A stretch of 64,000 nt of DNA, from NCBI GenBank assembly GCA_022570795.1, contig JAKUDP010000012.1:310001-374000 (forward strand). The letters are read 5' to 3'. Below the pieces are notes generated by a model. It did no database searches. It had not been told where the DNA came from and saw only the letters and a program-made list of their open reading frames with translations. Shown here in pieces: positions 43,380 to 53,368 of the stretch (position 1 is its first letter; each line of letters starts with the position of its first letter). A program made the position numbers and the translations under genes. The stretch comes from Sphaerulina vaccinii (Eukaryota; Ascomycota; Dothideomycetes; Mycosphaerellales; Mycosphaerellaceae).

Positions 43380-45107
43380 ATGGACCCGACATTTGCACTG
43401 CACGTGGTATGCGCTCTTGAGTCCAGGAACGACCTCACGCAAACAGAGAAAAACACGATCGGAACGGAAGCATTAGGTATAATCAGTGCCCTTTCTGCAG
43501 CAGACCAAGGGGCCTTCCAGCAACAAGTGGCCTCGATGCATCAGGCGCAAGACCTTTACAACCAATCGCGAACCATCTGGACCGATCAGGAGGGCTGGGC
43601 GACGAAGTGGGCTCCAATTTTGGCGAAGACAGCCCTTACAATGACAGCCGCCGAGGTCAACGCACTGGAAGCACATAGACGTGTTCTTCACGCCTTCACA
43701 TTTAGCGCGAAGACGTATCACGCCACAATACAGCAACTGCTGCCAACATACGCGCAGCACGGAGTGGAAGATGTGTTCTACTCGCAGGCAGATGCAGACC
43801 TCCAAGCAACTCTGAATGTGACAACTACACACGACGCAAACCATCGATTACTTGTGAACATGTGCAGTTCTCCGGATTTCCTGGGCCGATTGACTGGAGC
43901 GACAGCTGCTGGAGGTTTGACAAAGTGGGAAGACGGGCTTGATGGAAAGAGGATATGGGTACAGGCAGATCAGCTCACTCGTCGTGGTAAAGAAATATGG
44001 GTGTGGCTTGCGTTGGATGCTAGAGGTAACGTGGTCGATGTGAGTCACGATACTGAGCTTGGTTCGACTTCATACTAACCAGATCAATAGAGATACGTCT
44101 CGAAGCATGAGGTATGGTCAGCAGCTCAATGGAACAGGCTTTCGAATTGGCAGGTAGGCCTGCCAAGCAGAATACCGATGGAGACAGTATTGCAGAACCA
44201 ATGCTGGACGCGGGATAACGCAAACTTCGTGAAGCATCGCCGGAACCCAGTCATCGACAATGCTACTCGTTCGATCAACTTCAGCACTGAATTTTGTCCA
44301 CACGGCGACCTGGTTACCTTGTACAAGACTTACAAAGGCACGGGCCCAAACTCACACATTCCCGAGCCAGCACTCTGGATGATCTTTCAGAAACTTCTAG
44401 AACAGTGCATCGTCCTAGAGAAGGGCACGCCCCAGGCCGATGGATCCGTCGAGCAAGGCTGGCAACAGATTGTGCATCGAGACATCAAACCCTTGAACAT
44501 CTTCGTAGATGTACCAACAGACGGTTTCTTCCCAGGCTATCCTACGCCTAAGATGGCTGACTTTGGCCTCGCTTTCAAGACCACCTGGGCAGACCAAAGC
44601 AATCCTACGAACTGGACGAATTCGGGTACCGAGCCGTATCTAGCTCCGGAGCAATACACAACGCCTGTATCGCTGAATGGGACAGATTCGACGGGCGCTT
44701 CACATAACTACAAGCTGTGGGCATACACAAACGTCTGGGCTATAGGCATGGTCATGCTCCAACTGACCCAGCAAACGCCTGTTGGTCCACAGATGACGAA
44801 CCTACGTGTTCTTGATCTCACATTGCAACAGTTTAGAGTAAGAGGTCATTCAGTTAGCGACTGGGCAAGGTCGAAGTACTCTGATACATTGCTAGCTGCG
44901 ATCACTGCGGCCATAGAGGTTTATCCGGACCAAAGACCTACAACAGAGGAACTCCTTACTTACGTCACCAGTGCTATGACTCTGGTCCCTGACGGCATTG
45001 GTGCTTATTGTGCGGCGGCAGCAAATGGGACGCAACCTAGCGATGCCTCTGATCCTTTTTGGTGGAACAGGAGAAGCGAGAGATTCATACTGGACATCAC
45101 GATCTGA
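43380..45107 (+). CDS. protein-kinase-like protein with helical N-terminal domain
   Basis: Two exons, 43380-44039 and 44091-45107, give 558 residues. The 51-nt intron starts GTGAGT, has ACTAAC and ends ATAG, phase 0. The first ~190 residues are helical and unlike known kinases. The kinase fold then begins with a shortened N-lobe (KEIWVWLALDARGNVVD into RYVSKHE; Lys225 is the likely beta-3 lysine) with no clear glycine loop. The C-lobe is complete: HRDIKPLN (Asp351), ADFGLA (Asp377) and GTEPYLAPEQ. The catalytic residues are all present, so activity is possible, although the N-lobe is divergent. It follows the DUF6604 gene by 254 bp on the same strand. Divergent kinases of this kind are common in accessory regions of Dothideomycetes; substrates are unknown. 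Confidence 0.82.
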
Positions 45108-45424
45108 TGGAAACTTCAACGACCTGACGACTACGATAGCTTTCGCGAGAAGCAGCCTCTCACCGGCAGATGAACACACCGGGGAATGCTAGCACAAACT
45201 GAGTGGCTGTTCCAGCATGATTCGTGCTACGCGGAAATTAGCGGTCTTGAAAATGTGCATTCCGGAAGAATTCCTTCGCCTCGCCATAGCTCGATGTGCG
45301 CTGACAAGGTTCACAGAGTGCAAAAGATTGTTGTCGGAAAGCAAATTGTGTGAGAATCTTAAGAAGTCGTTGAGGTAGAACTAAATGATATTACACGAGT
45401 GAGAAGCCGAGGGCGACCGATGAC
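45108..45424. other. intergenic
   Basis: A spacer between converging genes. The minus-strand HExxH frame may continue here: a strong 5' splice-like GTAAGTAAGT lies at its listed stop (45430), and a short downstream open segment around 45300-45350 could be a last exon. I cannot decide. Confidence 0.35.
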
Positions 45425-46208
45425 TTACTTACGTTTGTCTAGAAGAGCCTTGAACTTCTCAGCGATACTCTTGCTTATGACTTTGGATACGGAATCTGGT
45501 CCTGCGTAGGCATCTGCGTGACAATCTGGCACACTGAATCTGCCATTATATAACGCTTGCGGAACCTTCTGCTCGTTCAGCAGATTTCTTGGTATTGGCT
45601 GGAGAGTAAGATCAGCAGCCCATTGCATGCCAGCCGGGAGCTCGGTGAGCATTGTTCTTGCGAAAGATAGCGCAGCTGCAAGATCATTGAACTGGACGCT
45701 GGTCTGCGGTAGACCCAGGACTTTGGGCATTTTGAGGGAATCCTGGTCATTCGGTTGGATCGTACGCCTGGAAGATTCGGACGACCCACGCCATAGGCAC
45801 ATGCCACATGCAACACCACTGCTTGTCCATGTTACGGACGTTCACAGCCCACCCGACTAACTCCACATTGTGATATGTGGCGGCTGGCAAGGGATGAGGC
45901 CAATCTCGCATAGCAGCGCCGAAGTGATTGTGAGTCTCTGTTCCTCCTGGATGCGTCTCAGTATAGCGGCTGGACCTGTAGAGATGCAAGTCAAGGACGC
46001 CCCCGAAGATACGGCCCTCTACTTCGAAACCCAATTCTGAACAGCATGAACCACGTCCCAGGTGTCCACTGCCACTACCGTGTGTGAGCACAGTCTCGTA
46101 AGAAGGATGGGTTCGTCCATGTCCCAATGCGTGCCCCAGCTCATGCATGAATACAGCACACAGTTCAAGGCTGTGCAAGGCTAGTGAGAAAGTGTTCCCC
46201 TGTCTCAT
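45425..46208 (-). CDS. HExxH metalloprotease-like protein, structure uncertain
   Basis: The frame contains FMHELGHALGHG, a zinc-metalloprotease HExxH motif with a third His three residues on. Sequence after it is Gly/His/Cys rich, then aromatic (AMRDWPHPLPAATYHNVELVGWAVNV). At about 45780-45830 the frame must shift; a 49-nt GTGTTG...CCAG segment would rejoin the downstream frame (RTIQPNDQDSLKMPKVLG, then FNDLAAALSFARTML) but has weak splice signals. Upstream of the ATG at 46208 the frame stays open and protein-like for ~48 codons (YCQRDYARKLYKSRGHASFIFISRKFF) with no Met, so the real start is probably in an earlier exon. I cannot name the family. It could be a secreted or intracellular peptidase, or a decayed one. 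Confidence 0.55.
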
Positions 46209-46349
46209 TGCTTCGTCGATACTGCTGAAAAACTTTCTTGAAATGAAAATAAAGCTGGCGTGGCCACGGGATTTGTATAGCTTACGAGCATAGTCTCGCT
46301 GGCAATAGCCGTCCCGTGTGTCGTTTTTCTCATCTTTCTTCAGTCCGAT

Positions 46350-46906
46350 TCAAAGATTCATCGTGATTTCCTCGAATAGTGTCTGAGTTTCTGATAGCTG
46401 GTCGGCGTTCAAATTAGTGAGTGGTTCCAGATACTCCAAAGTACGAGACTGACCAACTCCAAGTAGGTCTCTAGGAGCCAATAGGAGGGAGTGCCAGAGC
46501 GGCCAATCTGATCTATAACTCTTGAAATTAGTCGCATAGCTTGGTCTGGATAGCTGGTGGAGAGGTCGTGCCAATTCTCTCGTAGGAGGAACGGCCAAAT
46601 CCTATTTGCTAGATTTGGTTTTGGTAAGTTATGCGCTCGCTCTTCCACGAAGAACGGATGTTCTGGCTCACTCCTGGGGATGTCCTGCAGCTTCTCAACG
46701 TGGTTTCGCTGGAAGAAACCTGTTTCGCCTCGCAAGCTGCCCGTGCACCACTCTTCGGTCTCCGTCAGAACCTCGATGATGTCGTTCTTGCGGTATGCAA
46801 GTACGCGATCATCGTCACCAGAGTAGTCATATAGTACCCTCACCCTACTTACCATTGCAGCCGGAGTGCCTTGCGAAGTTTTAGACGAGCCTGTATGCGC
46901 TGCCAT
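46350..46906 (-). CDS. SH3-domain protein, possibly frameshifted
   Basis: From the ATG at 46906 the frame reads a short Ser/Thr linker and then a clear SH3 domain at about residues 20-72 (RVRVLYDYSGDDDRV with ALYDY-type start, WCTGSLRGETGFFQRNHVEKL with the GFFP-like end). After the domain the frame ends at 46409, while an overlapping frame continues with ordered sequence (LEYLEPLTNLNADQLSETQTLFEEI) to a stop at 46350. A 71-nt GTTATA...TCAG segment would connect the two frames but its 5' site is poor. SH3 domains bind Pro-rich ligands, often at actin patches or in signalling. The neighbouring HExxH frame follows on the same strand within ~150 bp, so the two may be one gene. Confidence 0.55.
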
Positions 46907-47347
46907 TATGTCGTTATAAGAGACCTGCTCTTTCGTTGTGTGTGTATAAAAGCTCGAATTAGTGCTTGCAATCACAGAGAACCTGCTCTGTGAGATGCTG
47001 AAATCGCAAAGGAATGCGTGCGATGGGGCCAAATTGCAAGATTTTGTGGACGAGATGCTCTATATCAGTATATGTAAATAACAATGCACAAAGCCGTGAT
47101 TTCGTCAAAGAATGCTAAAGTTAGCTCTTCAGTCGTTTTGTCGAGCAGTCCAATCACGGCTTCATTCTCCTTTGTCCGATTGTTGACCTCGCGGTCTCGA
47201 CATGCAGACACACTCATTCAGCTTCTGCAGGACTTCTTCATCTCAGCGCCAAGCGTTTTTGCTTGATCACCTGCTCAATGTCCAGCTTCCTGTCGCGAGT
47301 TCACGACATCGCTAGCGCACGGGGGCAGAGGCACGAAGTCAAGCCGT
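46907..47347. other. intergenic, nothing assigned
   Basis: Contains the probable 5' flank of the SH3 gene and the 3' flank of the F-box-like gene that starts at 48436. No further gene is supported. Confidence 0.4.
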
Positions 47348-48436
47348 TCAATAAGAGTCGGAAGAGTCGGAGTCGTCCAAAATCGCCTTCTTCCTCGCTT
47401 CCTCCGTCTGCTCGCGCAACCACTCGTCCACCTTCCACATCAATTCTCGCCTCTCCTCCTCAGTCTTCCGATGCAAGTACATAGCATGCGCGATATATCC
47501 CCGCGACTTCTCATACGACATTCAACCACCTGTATATAGCGCACTAAACCACCTGCATGTAAGTGTATGCCACTGCAATTGCTTGATGATATCGTGAATT
47601 CGCGCATGGTATAGTGGCTCAACAGTAGCTGGATCTTCCCACGTTGCGATGTCTTCGGACATGGCTTCGTGCAGATCCATGTGCTTCACAATCAATGTTG
47701 CGAGAGTGTTGTCCCCAGCTTGTTGTGTGAGATGATCGAATGCAACCTCACAGTTCTCCCAACTTCGTTGCCAGTTCTCGATTATTTGCTGAACGTTACC
47801 GGTGAAGAGGCACCATGGAAGACTGTCCTTATACTCATAGATCAACATTCCGATAGCAATCTGTGTGGCAGCCTTCTGTACATGGCCAATCTATTCGCTT
47901 CGACGGACATCTGTAGACAACACATGCTGATGGGCTGCAAGACGACCGCGTCTGATTATGCTCAAAGGGTACTTGCGTGCTGCAGGTGATAAAGGCCCCA
48001 GGCCTGCTGTTGAATGTCTCGTCCTTGGGTGGGTCGGAGACCCGCCGTGCTCACCACGGAAACGCCACACATCGAAACCCGGCACAGCGTGCGTTGTCGA
48101 TATAAAGTGGCGGCACCCGTACATCCAATCGGTGGTCCAGATCAACGTCGAGACTTTCCGGAACCATTTCCAGGAGGGTCCAGCTCTGGGAACGACGAAC
48201 TGGGTATCAGCGAAGTATGCTGGAGCATACTTGCGTCGCGTATCCTGACAGAGTCGCAGAGCCAGGGGAGTCTTGAAGTTGCGATTGATGTATACAACTT
48301 TCTCATGCCGTAGGAGGGATTCGAGTATGCTGTCTTGCAGCTCTTGTGGTAGGGCTTGGATGCGCTGTCGCAGATCCATTAGCTCGATGTCCAGGTTCCA
48401 AGTATGTCGTGAGACCAGAAGATTTCTTGTTGCCAT
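47348..48436 (-). CDS. F-box-like protein, interrupted near its C-terminus
   Basis: The first segment (48436 leftward) starts MATRNLLVSR and contains IQALPQELQDSILESLL, an F-box-like helix pair. The frame ends at 47891, but a 48-nt segment (GTGTTG...TACAG, about 47867-47914) would splice in phase to KAATQIAIGMLIYEYKDSLPWCLF at 47866. A 75-nt in-phase GTGAGC...TGCAG intron earlier (about 47978-48052) is also possible. The second segment runs in frame to a TGA at 47522-47524, after which the same frame at once continues as coding-like sequence to 47348 (SYEKSRGYIAHAMYLHRKTEE...WKVDEWLREQTEEARKKAIL). The TGA therefore looks like a nonsense change in a longer protein. A related protein is encoded at 57.1 kb. 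Target and function are unknown. Confidence 0.5.
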
Positions 48437-48787
48437 GATGGAGGGGCACGCGTTGGCAGTCAGTGCTCCGAGTCTGGTGATGTATAATGTGAGCTCTGGT
48501 CCTCAAAGTTATTGCAGCGATGGAACCACGTGTCCCATCGAAAATTTGCCAGAAGCTTCCGAGCAACCATGGATGAATCGAGTCCTTGTGGTCAGTACCA
48601 TTGTGTGACGCTGAGAAAGCTAAGGTCCCGTAGTACTTAGGTGCTGGCCTTGCATGTACATTCTCGAAAGGAGGGGCACTGTGCAATGATACATTATGCA
48701 TCTCGGCGGCGATAGAGGAGTCGGAGCCTACCCATTGCCGTATCCATCCTTCGGAAGGCTCTCTGGCTCATTGCATGCTCTCGAAAG
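48437..48787. other. intergenic
   Basis: A spacer between two F-box-like genes on the minus strand. No separate gene is supported. Confidence 0.4.
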
Positions 48788-49648
48788 TCACTTAAGATCC
48801 GTTTCAAGCTCCTCGCGATCTGCAATCTTCTCGTTCAAATGCTCTTCCAGATACTCCAGAGCCCCAGTCATCTTAGCAGAGGGAAAGCTCGGCCAGCAAA
48901 GATAGTCCCTGCCCGAGTCGTATGGCGCAAGGCAGAGCGATCCTGGATTGATCCATACTCGCTCAAGCTTCTCGTTACCAAGCAATGTCTGCACCCAAGG
49001 AAGACTGCCGAACATCGCTTCTGCCGTAGGTCGTGGTTCGTCGTCTTTGAAGTCACCATACTCGCCAGGAAACCATTTCAGACAATCCCTCAAGTCATCA
49101 AGCAGATCATCAGTCCCGTCTAAGGCTAGCCGTGCAATGCGAGGGCAGGCACGAAAGACTTCTTCTAAGCCATCATCAACATCAAGATCCTTGCATGTGC
49201 CCCATTTTTCCGAAACGCCACTAACATCGAGAGTCACGTTCTCGAATAACGCCCATGTCTTTGGCTTTAGTCGAGCAAAGTCGTCAAGCACAATATTGTC
49301 CATGGAGACAAACAGATGCCTTTCCTTAAGCCAGGACCTCATGCCTAGACGACACCAGTCGACAGAGACACTGAGCTGCGTCGGAAATTTGTTTTCCCAG
49401 CCCATGTAACCCCATTTATATTCGGAACCGGATTCGTCTTTGTTATAATGTCCCCTGGAAGGTAGTGCTGTGAGCATGTATAGTAACCTATTGGTATGTA
49501 ACAAATACGGATCGCTATGCCAGCCTAAGCCTGGGTCACGGAAGTAGAGCTCGAAGATGGTGTCCAAGATCTCTGTAGGGAGGCGCCAAAGATAACATTC
49601 GCGCGTCGCATGAGACTCTGCCTCATTCATTTTCGCTGGAGTCTCCAT
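48788..49648 (-). CDS. F-box-like protein (286 aa)
   Basis: A single exon encodes 286 residues. Residues 20-60 form an F-box-like segment (LWRLPTEILDTIFELYF, then HSDPYLLHTNRLLYML). The rest has long alternating strands and helices with many Trp and acidic residues (RLKPKTWALFENVTLDV, VFRACPRIARLALDG, LRDCLKWFPGEYGDF), as in fungal F-box proteins with a divergent substrate region. It ends in a charged helix (ALEYLEEHLNEKIADREELE). No frame break is visible, so it seems intact. Substrate is unknown. Confidence 0.75.
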   Translation of the reverse strand: METPAKMNEAESHATRECYLWRLPTEILDTIFELYFRDPGLGWHSDPYLLHTNRLLYMLTALPSRGHYNKDESGSEYKWGYMGWENKFPTQLSVSVDWCRLGMRSWLKERHLFVSMDNIVLDDFARLKPKTWALFENVTLDVSGVSEKWGTCKDLDVDDGLEEVFRACPRIARLALDGTDDLLDDLRDCLKWFPGEYGDFKDDEPRPTAEAMFGSLPWVQTLLGNEKLERVWINPGSLCLAPYDSGRDYLCWPSFPSAKMTGALEYLEEHLNEKIADREELETDLK

Positions 49649-50521
49649 TATGATGAAGAGACACTTGAGGGTGACTTTGCTGGTATCGCTGATATACGCA
49701 AGAAATTGGACCTCTGTCGTTGGTGATTGATTCTTCGTCGTGAAGACTTGAGTAGATTATCGCTCGATCGGTGAGTGCGCTGTGACGATCTCGAGATGGT
49801 TTTGCACGAGAAGTGCGTTAGATCGACAAGTGACAAGTTTTCTTCATCTGAGTCACATCGAGATCCTCCATGGCGCGCGGTGGATCCGGAATGAGCGCCA
49901 AAGATTCGCAAATGTGGACCCAAGGTCGTTCCAAGCTTGGGAGAAAAACCAGATCAATCAAGAGCTCAATGCCTCATACTCTATAGCCAGTCCTTGATAG
50001 AGGTGTGGCATGATGTCTGTTGGTGCACAATGCCCAGGCTGCCGCAACTGCCATGTATACTAGCGTATTACCACGAGGAGCCTCCTTGACTTGTCTGTGT
50101 CGACGGTGTCTGGTAGATGGACCAGGCCGAACCAGGACTTTGACCATGGTTGTAGCATGGACTTTTGAACGCTCTCCATATGGGCCACAACCACCTCGTC
50201 ATTCACCAGTCAAGCTCAGCAGTACACTGAAGAAAGTCGGGGCAGAGATAGTCGCCATTCAGAACGTGCCGGTCATGGTTGGGTGATGGCAAGAAGGAGA
50301 TGGAGTGCGAAAGAAGATCTTGATGTCTCCACAGGGCCAAGGCGGGCAAGCCGGGCCGCCCGCGCACTTTCCCGATATGGTTAGCCAGGCAGGCAGGCAC
50401 TGGTGACGCTTTAAATATAAGCTTGACTTGCATGTGACAACTACTTCACCATCAACCCGACAACCACGCACACGACGACAATTCCCTTTCACCACCACAA
50501 CAGCAGACCAAATCAGAGAAC
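49649..50521. other. intergenic, includes PI31 promoter
   Basis: About 870 bp with no supported gene. The right part is the PI31 promoter: TTTAAATATAA at about 50410-50420 is a TATA-like element ~100 bp before the start codon. Confidence 0.45.
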
Positions 50522-51762
50522 ATGTCGGAATTACCACCCATCAACGCACTTTCAGGCGGCACAATCTCGAAGTACATGCTGGCCTCCTTCCCCGCCAACA
50601 GCTCGCCGCAACTACGAAACGCCTACGATGCCATAGCTCTCGCTGCACACGCTTCCATGCTAGCAGTCGGCTTCCGACTTGTAGGACTCGGCGAAGACCA
50701 CCGGATAGAAGCAGACTCAAATCACGACGACCCACAGCCTCTACCTACAGAATGGAATGCATCAAGTGGCAGCTATGCCTTCCGCTACAAGCACAGCCAA
50801 AGCAGCATGGAGTTTCTAGTCAAAGTGTCACGAATGAGCAACAAGGCTATCATCATGGCCATGGGAGTCGGCGACGATAAAACACATACCACTGAGTAAG
50901 TAAATGTCCTTTTTCTGCAAGTGTCTCACGATCGCTCAGCCTGCCAAGGCTACCACGCGACAGACCAACACTTGCGAGATCGATATCTTGTTCAGAGGCA
51001 CTTGCTAACTTTGTCACTTGTAGGATACAAGTCGACAAATGGACCAGCGCTAGCAACCTGCCCCTGGAACTTCAAGAATCACAAGAAAATGAGCAAAAGA
51101 CCGAGGCTATCATCGCAAGCTTCATCAACGTCGGCAGACTAAGCGACTTCGGATCTCTCATGCGCGTCAAACTGATTCAGAAGCTCGTACCAAATCTGAG
51201 CAAGGAGGGCTACGAGGAGACACGAGACCAGACAGCAGAAGGAAGTACTAGACAGCCTGCCCCTGGCCGCGAACCTCAACCACCTCGATACGACCCACCA
51301 GGGCTCCGCGACCCTCTAGCACAACCTCATCCACTGCAAGACCCTCTTGTGCAGCCGCCTAGAAGCAGTGGACGACCTCTACCGGATTCGATACCAGGCT
51401 TCGACGATGAGCTCGAGATCTACGGTCGTCCAGGGACGGGCGGACCGCCAGGAGGACGACTAGGTCGTTATGGAGAACGAGACCTCTACCCTCAAGGTCT
51501 CGGACCAAATGACCCTCTACGCGGAGGCGTCGGCCCTGGCTTCGGCGGAATGGGCGGAGGAGGCATGCATCCCACATTCGATGATCCTCTGTTCACTGGC
51601 CAAGGGCAACAAGGAGGGCGTGGAGGGCAAGCTCCGCCTGGAGCTAGGTATGATGACCCATTTGGTCCTGGTGGTGCTCAAGGAGGCCATCCACGTGGAG
51701 CAGGCATGGGAGGCAGACCACCGAACCCCTTTGGAGGTTTCGGCGATGGGGACTTTATTTGA
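50522..51762 (+). CDS. proteasome inhibitor PI31-like regulator
   Basis: Two exons, 50522-50895 and 51024-51762, give 370 residues. The 128-nt intron (GTAAGT, GCTAAC, ends TGTAG) is the longest in the window; the join reads TTEIQVDKWT. Residues 20-180 match the PI31 N-terminal globular domain (YDAIALAAHASMLAVGFRLVGLG, SYAFRYKHSQSSMEFLVKVSRM, VGRLSDFGSLMRVKLIQKLVPNL). The C-terminal ~180 residues are Gly/Pro/Arg/Gln rich with FDDPLF and DPFGPGG words, as in the PI31 C-terminal tail that contacts the 20S proteasome. PI31 modulates proteasome assembly and activity in cytosol and nucleus. A close F-box link (through its FP domain in animals) is known but not testable here. Confidence 0.9.
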
Positions 51763-52673
51763 GCGGAGTTTCTCCGAGATGAGACGATGACTACGGTAGC
51801 GAGGAGGCATTGGCAGCAGTATCGCATTGCATTTACGAAACGGAGAGGCTTTCTTCAATGAGTATAAAATGAGAAATGAGCATGAACTGAACGCATTTAT
51901 CTAGCTCTTCTTCTCTTGCCAATCTCACAGATCTGCTTTCTGACGAGCTTCCATTGTGGCTAACAACGCTGGTACGCTAGTTGATGTAGGACTTGGTGTC
52001 CGCAAGTTGCAAGTTGCTGACGAGCTGCCTCCTGTATGGCATTCTTGGTACGCTAGCTTATGTTCGTCTTGGCATGAATGTGAACACATCTCAGAACGGC
52101 GACAGTGAGGTCGATGTGATAGCGACGACGAGTGTATCATCAGTATCATATAGAATCCCTCTTGCCAATCAGGATCAAGGCGCGCTAGTATATATCCGAC
52201 TTGGCATGAAACTGAGGACGAGCACAGATTGAACTTTCCAGATAGTTTGAGAAAGGTAGAATAATAACTATGTGGTAGGGACAAAAAATATCGTCAAGTT
52301 TTGGCAGCAGCGCAGCTTTTCATACAGCTCAGTCTATATAAACCACGATCCGCTGGGCACGATTACTCCTCCAACGCAGAACATCGACCACGCCATTCAA
52401 CTCCCTGTCGCTCCAACGAATGCCAAAGCTCAAGTATTTAGACATATCCATCTCTCCTCCATGCGTCGCTGTCCACCGCAGCCACTATCTCTCCGTGTGA
52501 TATGAAGCTGTCCAAGGCGCTTGACACAACATCATGAACTTCCCTATCCCGATCCATCCCACAGCTCGAACTTTCACTCATCTTCTGGAAGTATCAGAGT
52601 ATCGAAAACAGAATGGGATCCAGGCTTGATACCACCACCACCGCGAGCCTGCTGTGGTAACAACAGGTCTCGT
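51763..52673. other. intergenic with degenerate repeated words
   Basis: No gene is supported. Three loosely similar blocks contain GGTACGCTAG(T/C)T-like words followed by CTTGG (at about 51969, 52045 and 52178), and in one frame give repeated LGM or LGV endings. They may be old tandem duplicates. The stretch also holds the PI31 3' flank. Confidence 0.4.
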
Positions 52674-53087
52674 TCAGCCCCAACACTGAAGACCGTCTCG
52701 CCAATAGACGCACTTCTTTGAAGTCTTCTTCGTCCATCTTGATCCTCTTCTCTTGTCCTTCCTTAGCGTCATCTTATCCGACTTCCGCTTTCGCTTCCCG
52801 TCTCCTTTTATGGTCTCGGCAGCAGAAAGGAAAGCCTCAAGATGCTCATCGACCCGCGTGTCTAGCGCACTGACTCTTTTTCCTATAGCTTCGTCCGCCT
52901 GCTCCATTGCGTCGATTTTTTGTTCTCGTGCACTGAAATCCCCCTGCAATTCCATTTGCGATTCTTCTATTTGCTTTTCTATGGCCTGCATTCTTCTGTC
53001 GAAATTCTTCTCAAGTGCGTCAAATTGCTCCTCGATCCCGAGTTTCTTTTCCGGGACGCTCTGGTTTCTGGCTTCTGACTTCTCCAT
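52674..53087 (-). CDS. coiled-coil hypothetical protein (137 aa)
   Basis: One frame of 137 residues, mainly a long charged coiled coil (FDALEKNFDRRMQAIEKQIEESQMELQ, then KIDAMEQADEAIGKRVSALDTRVDEHLEAFL) followed by a strongly basic stretch (KGDGKRKRKSDKMTLRKDKRRG). The last ~20 residues (YWRDGLQCWG) look less ordered and may be read through a missed splice site. No domain is recognised. It lies 3' to CEF1 on the same strand with ~280 bp between. Confidence 0.55.
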   Translation of the reverse strand: MEKSEARNQSVPEKKLGIEEQFDALEKNFDRRMQAIEKQIEESQMELQGDFSAREQKIDAMEQADEAIGKRVSALDTRVDEHLEAFLSAAETIKGDGKRKRKSDKMTLRKDKRRGSRWTKKTSKKCVYWRDGLQCWG

Positions 53088-53368
53088 GATGGTTGAGTTG
53101 TTATTGTGTGACTTGAAATGTAGATTGTATTCGTATGGCGGAAGTATGACTTGTCGTAGAAGTAGATGTGTATAGCAGAAAATCTGGGCTCGGACAGGAA
53201 ATATTTATACTTATACGTACACGTGCCTGACTCATTAGTGAATGTGAAGTTTGGTTGACCTCCACAATATACCACGGCACTGAACTCGTGGCAACAAAGA
53301 ACGCCGACGAGGAGACTAAGGTTCGTCCAACGATAAATGTATTGTAGGTTTCTACATCGTCAACAGTC

